NCBI RefSeq assembly: GCF_000003815.2
Contig: NC_049992.1
Coordinates: 9,282,532-9,346,531 of the forward strand
Length of the DNA stretch: 64,000 bases
Direction of reading: 5' to 3'
Source of the DNA: Branchiostoma floridae
Taxonomy: Eukaryota > Chordata > Leptocardii > Amphioxiformes > Branchiostomatidae
Shown here piece after piece: positions 43,192-54,209 of the stretch (positions are counted from its first letter, which is position 1; every line of letters starts with the position of its first letter). The translations under genes were made by a program, and so were the position numbers. Under the pieces are notes generated by a model, which had not been told where the DNA came from, ran no database searches, and saw only the letters and a program-made list of their open reading frames with translations.

Positions 43192-46100
43192 TTAAAATGT
43201 CAACCCCTGAACAAATAATTGACATAACATGGAGTGTGATGTGAAAATTTTTTATATATTCTCCAAGCAGAGGTAAGGTCGCGGAGATAGTAGTGGTTGG
43301 ATGAGATGGGATTTTTAAGGGGAGCGAGCGGTAAAAATCCCGACCACTACTAGCTCTACGACCTNNNNNNNNNNNNNNNNNNNNNNNNNNNNNNNNNNNN
43401 NNNNNNNNNNNNNNNNNNNNNNNNNNNNNNNNNNNNNNNNNNNNNNNNNNNNNNNNNNNNNNNNNNNNNNNNNNNNNNNNNNNNNNNNNNNNNNNNNNNN
43501 NNNNNNNNNNNNNNNNNNNNNNNNNNNNNNNNNNNNNNNNNNNNNNNNNNNNNNNNNNNNNNNNNNNNNNNNNNNNNNNNNNNNNNNNNNNNNNNNNNNN
43601 NNNNNNNNNNNNNNNNNNNNNNNNNNNNNNNNNNNNNNNNNACACACACACACACCGGACTCACACATACACCCAGACACACACACACACACCCGGGACT
43701 CACACACACACACACACACATACACTTGGAGAACAACCGTCACACACACAGAGAGAGAGAGAGAGACACACAGACACACACAGACACACACACCTTTGTA
43801 CACTGTTTCTCAGCTGTTTTTGCCAACGCCTCGGAGGCGAGACCGATTGAAAGTGTGTTCACGTACATGTACGTTGATAGAATGTCTATTTATGTTCAGG
43901 TAAGATGGACGAGCCAACCATGGAGATGATGTCGCGTCCTCGCTGCGGCGTGCGGGACATGGACGGCACCAACTCTCTGGTTAGGCGCCGCCGACGGTAC
44001 GCGTTGCTGGGCAGCAAATGGACCATACGGGACATCACTTATCGGGTCACAGGGTACACACAGAAACTATCTCAGACCGACATCGATAACGACATCAAGA
44101 TAGCTTTTGACGTGAGTATACGCTACCCTCAAGGATGGGAATCCTGGATTTGCTATTTTCCTGTCAAGGTAGCAGAATTATACACTTCATTGAGTAGCCT
44201 GAATTAGTCGCGCTGGTATACGGCCCGCTCTACATTGCCGTTACATAGGTAAGAGGAACGAAAGTGTAATTTTCCCGAGTACTTCTATATCTACGCGACT
44301 CAACCTCTGCTTGGAGAGTAGATACATAGAAGGACGAGGGGAGGGGCCAATTGAGCCCCGGACAGTGATGTTCAGGACAAAGATACAAGTACCAAATGAA
44401 CTTTCAAAATACTGACTATTCGCTACGTTTCTCCACAGATGTGGTCGGAGAATGCCAACCTGAAGTTCTCACAGGTCCCGTCAGACACCGACGCACACAT
44501 AACGATGTTCTTCGCGCCCGGTGACCACGGCGACCGGGACCCATTCGACGGCCCTGCGGGTACCCTGGCCCACGCCCTCCCACCCATAGCTGGGGGAGAG
44601 ACACATTTTGACGACGATGAAACCTGGACTGTAAGGACCTTCTCAGGTGATTCATTTTCTGTCATGTTCATCCAGATGTCTAAATTATCTTACCTCTGTA
44701 AGGACGCAGGTATTTCAACAAGTTTGTATGTTTGTTTGTAGAGGTGTATTTCCGCAGTTCTGCAATTGGCATCAAGTTGAAAGCTAGACATGTCGGGGAC
44801 GCTAATACGAAGTTGGGTCAAAGGGGATAGAAAAGTCACAAAAAGGTAGTAGAAAATTGGAATTGGCCCAAGCTTAGAGTTTTCTTTATGCAGCTAATGG
44901 TATAATAGTATATATTTTACCTAAGGCAGCTCAGTCAGAGTCTCTACCAGACTCCGGGTCGCTGGAAAACCGTAGAAATTGAACAAATAGAGGAGAAAGC
45001 CGACCAGAGGAGTATAGCCGGCCAGGGAACAACGCACGTATACTCCTCTGGCCGGCTTACTCCTCTATTTGTTCCATTTCTACGGTTTTACAGCGACCCG
45101 GCGTCTGGTAGAAACTACTTCTTTAGCATAAGATCCCGTTGCTATTCGTTTATGACNNNNNNNNNNNNNNNNNNNNNNNNNNNNNNNNNNNNNNNNNNNN
45201 NNNNNNNNNNNNNNNNNNNNNNNNNNNNNNNNNNNNNNNNNNNNNNNNNNNNNNNNNNNNNNNNNNNACACATAGTACGCAATATTATACACACGATAAT
45301 GCCCAAAACTATACTCTTTACATCTTGATGGTTGTATAGAGTCCTTTGATATCATATACTTACCATTCCCGAAAGCTGTCCGATCGGGCACCGGTTGCGG
45401 AAATGTAACGTACTACAGTGCCCTTAGCAACCTGTCAGGCTTAACCTGTTGTCACATTCTTGGTTATCATGTGACAGATAGACACGCAAGAGATGTAGTG
45501 CTCTTAATTGCGCAGTTAGCAATAAAATCAACTGATAGGTTTGTCGTCCCTGCTGCGGAAAACAGGAATGCCTCAAATTGAACGCCCGGTCGTCGCCCCC
45601 GCCGTACCCCAGGCTCCTGTAACGCCAACTGTACGTGCAGCTGCCAAAACGCCAGCATCCTCCAGCGCCACCCAGCGACCCATTGTCACCACTGCAGCAC
45701 CAGCTTTGGTCCCAGACAACTGTGCGGGCCGAGTCGACGCCATCACGCAATCAGCTGGTGGCAAAACTTACGCCTTTAGAGGTAACTCCGTAAACCTAGC
45801 TACAGGTGCTCGAATAGCTTTTCCTGCCAGTGAACAGTCGTTTCGACGCAAATATATGTAAGACCTAGGCCTACAGGTCGTTTCTTGTCAGACTTCAATG
45901 CCCAGCCCACTATCGATATATCGATGTCCCACCATTGATTATTTCATGTTTCACTGATAACCTTATTGCAACATACACAAAAGAAAAAGATATACGATCA
46001 ATATATTCTATGCATGTATAATATATATATACACTATGAAGTGAACATGCTTTGCATACTATCGAGTGAATGTTTTGTCAATACTTCACGTCTGATACCT

Positions 46101-48171
46101 GAAATTTTGTGGCCCTCGCTTTTAACAGGTGAGTATTTCTGGGAGTTGACGACTACAGGTGTAGCTTCAGGTCACCCCAAGAAGATCTCCGACACCTGGG
46201 CTGGCTTACCTGCTAACCTGGACGGAGCGCTGTATCGTCGGGAAGACGGCAAAACCTACTTCTTCAAGGTGAAACATATCAAAATGTCCCACATCACCGG
46301 TGACTACCTACGTCAACAAAATGGCGAGGGAGTCAGCCAGTGGTGGAGCGCCATTTTTGCTATCTTCTATCGACTCTCAGAGAGGTCAATGTGTAACCTA
46401 ACCCAGACTATCAGGTTCAAGGGTTATCTCAGGATCATTTCAGGTCAAACATTATCATCATATCTATCAATTTAATCAAAGTACAGGGATCACAGTTGTA
46501 TACATTGACACTAAAGATTCATGTGCGATGCTACCATTCCACATCGATCTGTACTCCCTGGATCTCGGCTGAATTTGATAACATGGCGATGATATTTGAA
46601 TTCTAATGACACTGAGATACTCTACAGTCTGATAGAATAGGTTAGGGTACACACCGACATTCTTGAAGGACGAAAGACGAGGAAATTGTTGCGCTCCTCC
46701 GCTAGCTGGTCGGCTCCAAGCGCCATTTTGATGACGTAGGCTGTACCCTGTGTGTACACAGATGTACTATGCTGAAACTGCATTGCTTTTGCAAACTTTT
46801 AAAAGATCGGTTTGTAATTTACATATTTCTATGTAGAATGACTTATATGCTTTACAGACAAATATATCTAGGTTTTAGAAAAAAATGTTGATCACACGAT
46901 TTTTGCTGATGGTAGGGGAGCCTTCATTGGCGGTTCTCCGGTTTCCTGGCAGACGCTGGGTATCCAAAGCCAATCAGCGAAGGGTTTATAGGGATCCCAG
47001 ATGATATTGATGCAGTCTTTCAGTGGTCAGGCAACGGGAAGGTCTACTTTACGAAAGGTACATCTTTTCTTCGCTCGCTTGTAAAATTATCTAAAAGCCG
47101 TAACTCTATAGTGATGTGAAAACATGAACTACATTCACAAAAATAAAGCACTAGAATAGCTAAGCATATGCCAACAAAATAAACGAAATTAATACCACAT
47201 AGACTTCTTGCATGACGCATCGTGTAGTTTCTTCTTATGAATTGTTTTCTCGAGAAGTAGTTGTTCTGCGATTTTTCGAACCAAAATTTAACCTACAAGT
47301 TTCTTACTAAAGAAAATAAGAAAATATAATTTTCAAATTTTTATATCGCTGTACCAAAGCAAATTCGACAATGTAAGCTGTATTTATAACGGTTATGAAC
47401 TGTTTTATAACGGTTTTGCACCCCCCCCCCCCCCACACACACACACCAGGTAACCAGTACTACCGCTATGATTGGGGCATAGGAGCGAACAGGTTCATGT
47501 ACCCACAAAACCTTGCGCGGTGGGCAGGGTTGCCTAGCGACCGTGTGGACGCCGCCTTCCAGTGGCTCAACGGAAAGACATACTTTTTCAAGGTAACGAA
47601 GCTAAATAATCATTGACCTTGATATTTAACCTTTGACCTAGACCACGACGTAACACGTGCACATGCGCACTGGGAACTCAGAGATTGCTTATCACGGAGC
47701 CTTGCCTATTCTTGATATGGCTAGAAATAGTTTTTAACAATTTTAGTTTTTCTTTTTATCAAGTTCGTTTGTTTGTTTATTGAGATCTCCATTAGACTAT
47801 ACTATTAATGAAGTAGAAATAGATTTAGATCAGATGACATTTCCTTTATAAACCAATACATTTCATTTTCATTCTTTGTTGAAGAATACAGTTCTGTTTG
47901 CGGTTAGCCTTCGGGCGTGTTCTTGCAATAAAGTAGTTATCATTGTTTATCTCCTTGGTAATCGATGATGATTCCATAGGGAGAGAAGACCTGGCTGTTT
48001 GACGACTTGACGATGGGAGTAGACGCATTTTACCCACAATTCACATCAACCGCCTGGTTCGGCTGCAAGGCGCCTTCAACCGGGCGTTCTGATTGGACCA
48101 GAGGACAACCAACCACCGTTCTCATATCCCTCGTCATTTTGCAGATCTCGGTATTGTTGTTAGCATGGTAG
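41373..48171 (+). CDS. Matrix metalloproteinase, hemopexin type, probably GPI-anchored
   Basis: Nine exons are visible: 41373-41465, 42449-42575, 43900-44111, 44439-44646, 45566-45781, 46129-46268, 46916-47057, 47450-47592 and 47980-48171; phases agree and the joined length is 490 aa. The protein starts with a signal peptide (WILTFLLALQC), then propeptide YLQRYGYV, Cys switch PRCGVRD at 87-93, furin-type RRRRR at 102-106 and the start of the catalytic domain (GDRDPFDGPAGTLAHALPP, HFDDDE). A Pro/Thr hinge and four hemopexin blades follow. It ends in a Ser/Thr-rich linker and a hydrophobic tail, suggesting a GPI anchor as in MMP17/MMP25. The exon with zinc-binding HExxH is not found; gap 45157-45267 lies where it should be. 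Typical role is cleavage of extracellular matrix or surface proteins. Confidence 0.85.
42345..42400. mobile_element. Fragment of the CCAAGCAGATCTT MITE family
   Basis: ATCACCAAGCAGATCTTACG resembles one end of the palindromic MITE at 50510-50753. The other end is not seen. Confidence 0.4.
42449..42575 (+). CDS. MMP exon 2 (propeptide)
   Basis: The exon encodes KYLQRYGYV...AIRMFQRFANLNMT, the typical MMP propeptide fold start. Phase is 0-1. Confidence 0.85.
42670..42775. repeat. (TG)n microsatellite with CTG/CGC interruptions
   Basis: Impure GT dinucleotide tract; the Cys/Val ORFs across it are artefacts. Confidence 0.9.
43119..43190. repeat. (TG)n microsatellite
   Basis: Nearly pure TG repeat of about 35 units in MMP intron 2. 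Confidence 0.95.
43261..43641. mobile_element. MITE left half running into an assembly gap
   Basis: CTCCAAGCAGAGGTAAGG is the family terminus. The interior is near-palindromic (GTAGTGGT...ACCACTAC). N bases fill 43365-43641, so the right end is missing. Confidence 0.6.
43642..43796. repeat. (AC)n microsatellites next to the gap
   Basis: AC tracts at 43642-43722 and AC/AG tracts at 43740-43793. Confidence 0.9.
43900..44111 (+). CDS. MMP exon 3 (Cys switch, furin site)
   Basis: The exon encodes EMMSRPRCGVRDMDG, then VRRRRRYALLGSKW, the mature N-terminus, and TYRVTGYTQKLSQTDID. Cys89 would hold the active-site zinc in the zymogen. RRRRR predicts cleavage by furin-like proteases. Confidence 0.9.
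44300..44325. mobile_element. Single terminus of the CTCCAAGCAGAG MITE family
   Basis: AACCTCTGCTTGGAGAGTA is an isolated right end; no left partner was found. Confidence 0.4.
44439..44646 (+). CDS. MMP exon 4 (first part of catalytic domain)
   Basis: The exon encodes VWSE-like MWSENANLKFSQV, ITMFFAPGDHGDRDPFDGP, LAHALPP and HFDDDETWT. These are structural zinc and calcium ligands of the family. It ends in phase 1. Confidence 0.88.
44954..45115. mobile_element. Palindromic MITE (CTCTACCAGACTCC family)
   Basis: Long arms, e.g. ACCGTAGAAATTGAACAAAT versus ATTTGTTCCATTTCTACGGT, make nearly the whole element a hairpin. A relative is at 59562-59747. Confidence 0.8.
45157..45267. other. Assembly gap (111 N) where the zinc-site exon is expected
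   Basis: The gap lies between catalytic exon 4 and the hinge exon. Its true length may differ from the N count. Confidence 0.99.
45566..45781 (+). CDS. MMP hinge and first hemopexin segment
   Basis: Phase 1-1. It encodes a Pro/Ala/Thr-rich hinge, then DNCAGRVDAITQSAGGKTYAF, the start of the hemopexin propeller with its conserved first Cys. Confidence 0.85.
46129..46268 (+). CDS. MMP hemopexin exon 2
   Basis: The exon encodes GEYFWEL, then WAGLPANLDGALYRREDGK and YFFK. Phase is 1-0. Confidence 0.88.
46916..47057 (+). CDS. MMP hemopexin exon 3
   Basis: The exon encodes HWRFSGF, ISEGFIGIPDDIDAVFQW and KVYFTKG. Phase is 0-1. Confidence 0.85.
47421..47449 (+). repeat. C-run and (AC)n forming a 3' splice tract
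   Basis: About 15 C followed by six AC units lead directly to the CAG acceptor of the next exon, taking the place of an ordinary polypyrimidine tract. Confidence 0.8.
47450..47592 (+). CDS. MMP hemopexin exon 4
   Basis: The exon encodes NQYYRYD, LARWAGLPSDRVDAAFQW and YFFK. Phase is 1-0. Confidence 0.88.
47980..48171 (+). CDS. MMP last exon (blade 4 end and hydrophobic C-terminus)
   Basis: The exon encodes KTWLFDDL, then WFGCKAP with the Cys that closes the propeller disulfide, a polar linker, and LISLVILQISVLLLAW before TAG. No cytoplasmic residues follow, favouring a GPI signal over a TM helix. A candidate AATAAA is at about 48645. Confidence 0.85.
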   Translation, partial: GEKTWLFDDLTMGVDAFYPQFTSTAWFGCKAPSTGRSDWTRGQPTTVLISLVILQISVLLLAW

Positions 48172-49172
48172 GCCCTACCACGCCGACTTAGCTATAATGA
48201 CAAACGCACAGAGCTGTTCACATTACTTTCCGCTTACTCTAAAGAATTTGCTACTCTATGTTAGATGGATTAACTCAACTACATTCTGGGAGGCGATAAC
48301 TCTCACTGTGTACAAATAGGCAAATATATCCACGAATGCTTATACCGTAAAACCAATAGTGTAAATGACATGCTAGATCCAATATGTTGACTTATTCTTA
48401 CCTATAGATATCCATATATGTCTGTTTAGTTGTACTGTAAGTAGTTGTTATACATGTAGACCTTACGAAAGTCGCTGTACGTTTGTCGTTTCAATAATGA
48501 TTTCTTTATTATGTACGCTGTTAAAAGGTTGATCAGAAATTGGTTTTGTGAAAGATGTTAGTACTTGCTGCTAAATATGCAGATTTACATACTTATAAAG
48601 GTATTATTATAGTATTGCCTTCCGTAGCAAATTGATAGGTGAGAAATAAATAACAAAGGAACCAACGCAGCTCCAAAATATAGCACACAGCATCTGCTTT
48701 GAATATACTGTCAGTGTTATAGCTGGGAAATATTTGGACGTGAAAATCTAGTCTTCTTTTTTGGCGACGCCTCAGGTGCTAGCCTAATAGTATAGTGTGT
48801 GTCCGTTTGACAAGAATTCCTAAAATCCCGCAGGCATGTCAGGAATTTTTTTAAGAATAATGTCATCATGTAGCTCTTAATAAGTCTTATGAATAGGGTT
48901 TCAGAATAAATTCTAGGTAACCGCTGTTGCAAATACGTATGGCTGGATAAGCGTTCAGAAAATATAGTTTGGTGTATTTAGAAATCATATAAAGATGATG
49001 TTGAGTGGATTTTGTCTACTTTGGTATTTAGGATAAACGATCAGATATTGATGGTTTTTAACGCAATATTCACGTCCTGTATTTCCTTTGACTGCTGTTT
49101 AAATCAATAATTAATGCTTAAGTGGCTAATCCATTCATTTTGTAAAAGCTAGTTGTATTGAATAAAATAACA
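48172..49172. other. Intergenic region after MMP
   Basis: No gene is seen. GACGCCTCAGGTGCTAGCC near 48764 matches 32866 and, in reverse, 62320, marking another dispersed repeat. Confidence 0.5.
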
Positions 49173-49505
49173 TTAAGCTAAGGGCACAACCCGCCATACG
49201 TACAAATACGTGCTGTCTACGTGCCAAAACGTAGGCAATCTTTTGGGATCCGTACGTGGTAAGTACCGCCTCAGTACGAACTCGCAGGGAATCCGACGGA
49301 TTTTGGATCACGCAGACATGCCGTAGAACTTTACGTGCAGGCAAAACTTTGTGTGCCATCGGGCTGTGGATGCGCCCCCGTACGTGCCAGTACAGGCGAC
49401 GCGCTTGCCCTGTACAGCCTGAACGTTTTCAGAAATACGTGGCGGACGTGGCCTCCCAAAAAATGTATGGACAAATTGCACGTACGGCGGGTTGTGCCCT
49501 TAGTT
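49173..49505. mobile_element. MITE (TTAAGCTAAGGGCACAACCC ends), copy 1
   Basis: Inverted ends TAAGCTAAGGGCACAACCC and GGGTTGTGCCCTTAG bound about 330 bp. Copies 2 (51262-51597) and 3 (58560-58877) lie in the opposite orientation. Interior landmarks are AAAACGTTCAGGCTGTACAG and CAAAGTTTTGCCTGCACGTA. Confidence 0.85.
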
Positions 49506-50509
49506 TTATTTGCAATTGTGAAAAGTCGAAATAGCAAATAGAGTGACCAGTACACCAGTAACCCGTTGACCATAGCAGGACCCTATCCCCATTAACCTCT
49601 TGATACAAATTACAAAACGTCCACAATGCATTACGTCATCACAGTAAATTACGCCCTTAGATTTGTAAAGCGACTACTTGAAGTGGACCTTTTTTATGAC
49701 CTGCAGTCACTTCAAGTGCCGAGGAGAGGGCCCACAGGGCGTTGGGAGTCGGAATGTGTATGTTTGGTTTTGTTTACATTCACCTAAGGGGAATATACTG
49801 GTTTTTTTTTACTTCGTTTCTCCTTTATGTTCAAACAAATATAATCAATGGCCCGTAACAGACCTTTGTCACCATAGATACTGGTAAAAGACTAGTAGAT
49901 ACCCTGTGGCGTTCGATTGCAGTATGTAGCAAGCGGCAGGACAAAGCTCGAGGGGCTGGTCATCATTATATCTATAAATGTTTTTGATGTGTAGGGATAA
50001 ATAAATGCAGTGCTGTGTTTGTGGAGACCATGTGGAATATGTATTTTCAGAAACTTTGGAAACCAAATCAGTCTTCGGCATCAACAGTTCCCCGTTCTAC
50101 AGTTATTTACAGCTAATTTACAGAGTGACTCATGTTATTCAACACAGCCACGCACGTACGGTAACAATGACTTTGATTATTTATTTCCAACTGTAAGCAA
50201 AATACCACCAAATTCCTTGGCAGCATGACGTTGTCATATGATACATGTTGGGAATATGCACTTATTTTTATTTGTTTGCGTGTTGTTGATATTGTGTGTG
50301 GTCCCCTGCGCCGGGATTGAATACAACCAAACCATCGTCAAACAGTGCTCAGTACTAAATTCTAACGCCTAAACAACACCTATCACTATTTGTGTAGCTC
50401 CATCCTGTAGCAACATTACAAAATAAGATCGTTATTTCTCTCTTACAACTCTTTTAGGTTATGAGGCTTTAAGACCAGTATTTCCTGCTTAACACAGCCC
50501 TATTGCCGG
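49506..50509. other. Intergenic sequence
   Basis: I see no supported gene or named repeat here, apart from a short inverted pair near 49676-49720 (ACTTGAAGTG / CACTTCAAGT). Confidence 0.5.
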
Positions 50510-50753
50510 TAATCTCCAAGCAGATCTTGCATGCGGTGGTTTAAGACAGTACCATAAGCTGGGGAAGNNNNNNNNNNNNNNNNNNNNNNNNNNNNNNNNN
50601 NNNNNNNNNNNNNNNNNNNNNNNNNNNNNNNNNNNNNNNNNNNNNNNNNNNNNNNNNNNNNNNNNNNATATAAAACTCCTCTCCCGGCTAAACTCCTTCC
50701 CCAGCTTATGCGTGGTACTGTCTTAAACCACCGCAAGATCTGCTTGGAGATTA
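50510..50753. mobile_element. Palindromic MITE containing an assembly gap
   Basis: Arms TAATCTCCAAGCAGATCTTG and CAAGATCTGCTTGGAGATTA are exact inverses and extend inward to the gap at 50568-50667. TATTGCCGG is found directly outside both ends (50501-50509 and 50754-50762), a 9-bp target duplication typical of Mutator-type elements. Confidence 0.82.
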
Positions 50754-51153
50754 TATTGCCGGGCAGTCTCCACCCTTATCTTTTGAAATAATTTATGATC
50801 ATTGCTAAAGGAAGCTGCCCACTTACATCGAGTGTCAAGCCTCAATCTTCTGAAGTGCTACTGACCACAGGTCAAGCGACTAGTCATCCTAGAGGGCAAA
50901 CACCAGTAATGACATGTCCAAACGACGGCATAATGAATGAATGTATGATCTTTATTTTTCATTTGGGCTCAAACAAGCTAAGTACAGGTCGTAGCGCTAG
51001 TGATAAGGTATAATTTTGGTATAAGAAAAAAGGTATCTTATCACCTCTACATATGCTAATACATTCATAATGACTAAGAACTAGCAAAAGTGAGCGGAAA
51101 ATACGCCAATGCAATGGATCTATGAATTCTCTTCATATGTCGATCGGCATGGC

Positions 51154-51222
51154 GTCGGTGTGGCGTGCTGGTAGAGCGTCCGGCTTGGAACCAAGAGGTC
51201 CCGGGTTCAATACTGCCCCGAC
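51154..51222 (+). tRNA. tRNA-like sequence, possibly a pseudogene or SINE head
   Basis: The segment has a box-A-like TGGCGTGCTGGTAGAGCG, a possible acceptor pair GTCGG/CCGAC and box-B-like GGTCCCGGGTTCAATA, reminiscent of tRNA-Pro. The anticodon and T stems pair poorly, so a functional tRNA is unlikely. Confidence 0.3.
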
Positions 51223-51261
51223 GTTTTACCTTGATGAGAGGCACTTTGCACAACTCTCCCT

Positions 51262-51597
51262 TAAGCTAAGGGCACAACCCGTCGTATGTGCAGTTTGTCC
51301 GTACGTTTTTTTTGGGGGGGAGGCCACGTATTTCTGAAAACGTTCAGGCTGTACAGGCAGGCGCGTCGCCCGTACTGGCACGAACGGGGCGCGAATCCGC
51401 AGCCTGGTGGCACACAAAGTTTTGCCTGCACATAATAAAGTTCTACGGCGTGTATTCGTGCTCCAAAATCTGTCGGATTCCTACGAGTTCGTAAAGTAGG
51501 AGGCGGTACTTAACATTTACGGATCCCAAAAGATTGCCCACGTTTTGGCACGTAGATAGCACGTATTTGCACGTACGGCGGGTTGTGCCCTTAGCTT
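51262..51597. mobile_element. MITE (TTAAGCTAAGGGCACAACCC ends), copy 2
   Basis: Same family as 49173-49505, inverted relative to it. TTAA adjoins the left end; the right flank reads TTGA. Confidence 0.85.
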
Positions 51598-51792
51598 GAC
51601 GGTGGAGTCGACAGGCTACCAAACACGTACAGGTTCGGTGCGCCAATGTGCCAACATTTGCCATCGAGAGCCGTAAATTTACTTCATAAAATTGTCAGTA
51701 TAACCGCCCTTTGGCCGTATCAGAAAGTTATTTTGTGTTGAGGCAGGGTCAAGGCAAGGCAAGTTCAAGTCATATATGTATACATATGTAAT

Positions 51793-52992
51793 ACCCCCAT
51801 TCCACTGGGACGGCGCTCTCGCGGCGCTCTCACGGCGATGGCAAATTTGACCATCGCGGTGAGAGCGCGGTGAAATCGCCAAGGTCGCCGTGGGAGCGCG
51901 GTGAGAGCGCGGTGAGAGCGCCCTGGGAGCGCGGTGGGAGTGCCATCGCCGCGAGAGCGCCGTCACCACGGCGATGGTATGGAGCCCTGTCATACCATCG
52001 CCATGAGAGCGCCGAGGATGGCGATGCAACAATGATCGCCATGAGAGCGCCATGAGAGCGCCGAGAGAGCGCCGAGAGCGCCAATAGGGCTGAACAATGG
52101 TAAATGATAGGGCCGATTCCACTAGGACGGCGATCTCACCGCGCTCTCGCTGCGCTCTCAACTATAGTTCATACAATCTTTATTCTTGATGAAGTATATT
52201 TGATGAATTTTTTTGTCAAATCTTACTTTTGTGTCATGAGTCACTTCCTAATTAAAATCATGGCTAATACAAATTGGATAACTACACATACAATGCTTTT
52301 ATTCAGCGTTTTGTATCACATGATTTCTCCAGATTAGATATAACATAAATTGGCGAAAAAAACTCGGAGAAATGTTTAAAAAATGTACAAATGATGTACA
52401 ATGAAGAAACTGAGATGGAATAATCAAGAACACAAAGGTTTATTATGTCTTGACTTATTTTTAATTGTCAACAGAATAACATTTTAGTTTTCATTACGGA
52501 AGACTTATTTTCTATACATCAAATCGTTTCACTATTTCATTATTTACCATAATAACGTGGCATGATAATGATATTCATTTTGAATAAGTTACATGGCAAA
52601 TTTATTTTAAAAAAAACAGCAAGTCAAACGTATGGGTTATCTTAGACTCACGCTGAGCCCTGTACAGTGAGCAAAATTGGATTTGTTAACAGCCTTCATT
52701 TTGTAATTCAAAACTGCATAAGACGTAAAGGTATGAGTTAGTAGACAATAAAATACACAAAACGTAAGAAATTTCGTTCTTTATCTCTGAAATTCGTTGA
52801 GTAATCTTTAAAGTCTTTGGCAGCCCATAAAAAGTGCTGACTTTTAAGTTTTCCATCGCACTGAGAGCGCGCTGGCGTCGCAGTAGAGATTCCACTAGAG
52901 CAGCTTTTTCTACCATCGCGGCGCTCTCACGGCGATGGGGCAAATTTGCCATCGCCGTGAGAGCGCCGTGAGAGCGCCGTCAAGTGGAATGG
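51793..52992. mobile_element. 1.2 kb inverted-repeat element with GAGAGCGC minisatellite
   Basis: The ends are inverted over more than 50 bp, e.g. CCCCATTCCACT then CACGGCGATGGCAAATTTG on the left and CAAATTTGCCATCGCCGTG on the right. Inside the left end is a dense array of GAGAGCGCC/GAGAGCGCG (51800-52095). A second shorter arm copy lies at 52115-52165. An internal block near 52765-52805 is shared with the element at 62355-62603. Confidence 0.8.
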
Positions 52993-54180
52993 GGGCCTTA
53001 CATAGTTCATTTTTCTGTATAGGAAGGGAGTGGGATGAGATATTAAAAACGTAAAAGAAAGGTGACGTCATGTAAACAACCCCACAGTTGCAGTTTGCAA
53101 GTATGCTGTTGGGAGCCCCACATTTAAAAGTTCGTGATGCGACATCTTAGGCCAAACTGACCCGATTCTATGTATGACATCCACGTGCGCATCCGTTTAG
53201 CCAGTTTTCACAAAAAAAAAAACAATAAAGTAACGAAATCCCATGGAAACTATAAGCAAAAATTTGTGATGTGAATTAATGCTGTAGATTACATCATCAT
53301 AAAAAGATGCAATATCCGCAAATTGAAGGAATCTAATATAGTATAGAATATATTTTGAAACAGCACAATCCACCCTGAAAGACAAAAAAAGGATTAATTG
53401 TTTTCTACGCCATCTTAATTTGTATTATCTTCATGATGTACAAAGTTTAGGCGTCTTTTTTCGAACGTTCGCTTCAGTTTTTGGGTCACTGGAGGCTGTC
53501 ATCCACAAAACCATGCCAGCGTGGCCAAATATACTATCGAATAAAGGTCTGCATCCTCGAGTTTTTAAAGACCAAGGTAGCTGAATGTTTCGACTGAAGA
53601 ATGGCATTCTCAAATATCGTAAAAAAAGTGGAGTGGGGCTATAAAGAATGACTTAAGGGCCCGCGCTCGACTGTGTTATTTGCCCACTCGGGTTGTCCGT
53701 CTGCCACTGGGCTTCGCCAGAAGTTTGGTATGTAAATTTCCACGCCCTCTCTCTTCACCTGAAGTGACCAAAGTCTGTCTGTCTAACATGTGGTTTACTC
53801 ATCAGTCTGCTTATTTGTCGACACAGAAACGTCGTAGACATACTGATTGTGAAGACGTTCACGCCTCGGTGCGTTCGTAAAATATGTAGGAGAGGACATG
53901 TTGAACAAGGGAGTTTCATTGGGCGCATTGATTCACTCATGACAAGTTACACAGGGTCAAATATACACAGCAGCGTTTACAAACACGACAAAAACCTCCC
54001 GTCACGCCAAGTGACGTTTTTAGTGGACGTGTGAAGGAAGAATAAAACTACAAAGCAAATGAGTTTTAATGCGCGCTCGACCATTCCTCTGACGGGTCAG
54101 GCGATGTCAATCTCCCCTCCCATTGGTCAGTACGAGGGGCGTGGATAATTAGTTTAGTATATGTTGCTATAATCTTGCAA
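52993..54180. other. Intergenic region before SLC46
   Basis: No supported gene. Short ORFs here show no family resemblance. Confidence 0.45.
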
Positions 54181-54187
54181 TATAAAC
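54181..54187 (+). promoter_or_regulatory. Candidate TATA box for the SLC46 gene
   Basis: TATAAAC lies about 25-35 bp upstream of a pyrimidine-rich start region and about 115 bp upstream of a strong donor site (AAAAAGGTAAGT at 54302/54303). Confidence 0.4.
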
Positions 54188-54209
54188 GCCTTCTGGTATA
54201 TGGGTCCTT

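Noticed and set aside
51154-51222. Functional tRNA gene
   Set aside because: Anticodon and T stems do not pair well and no Pol III terminator of T residues follows closely; listed only as tRNA-like.
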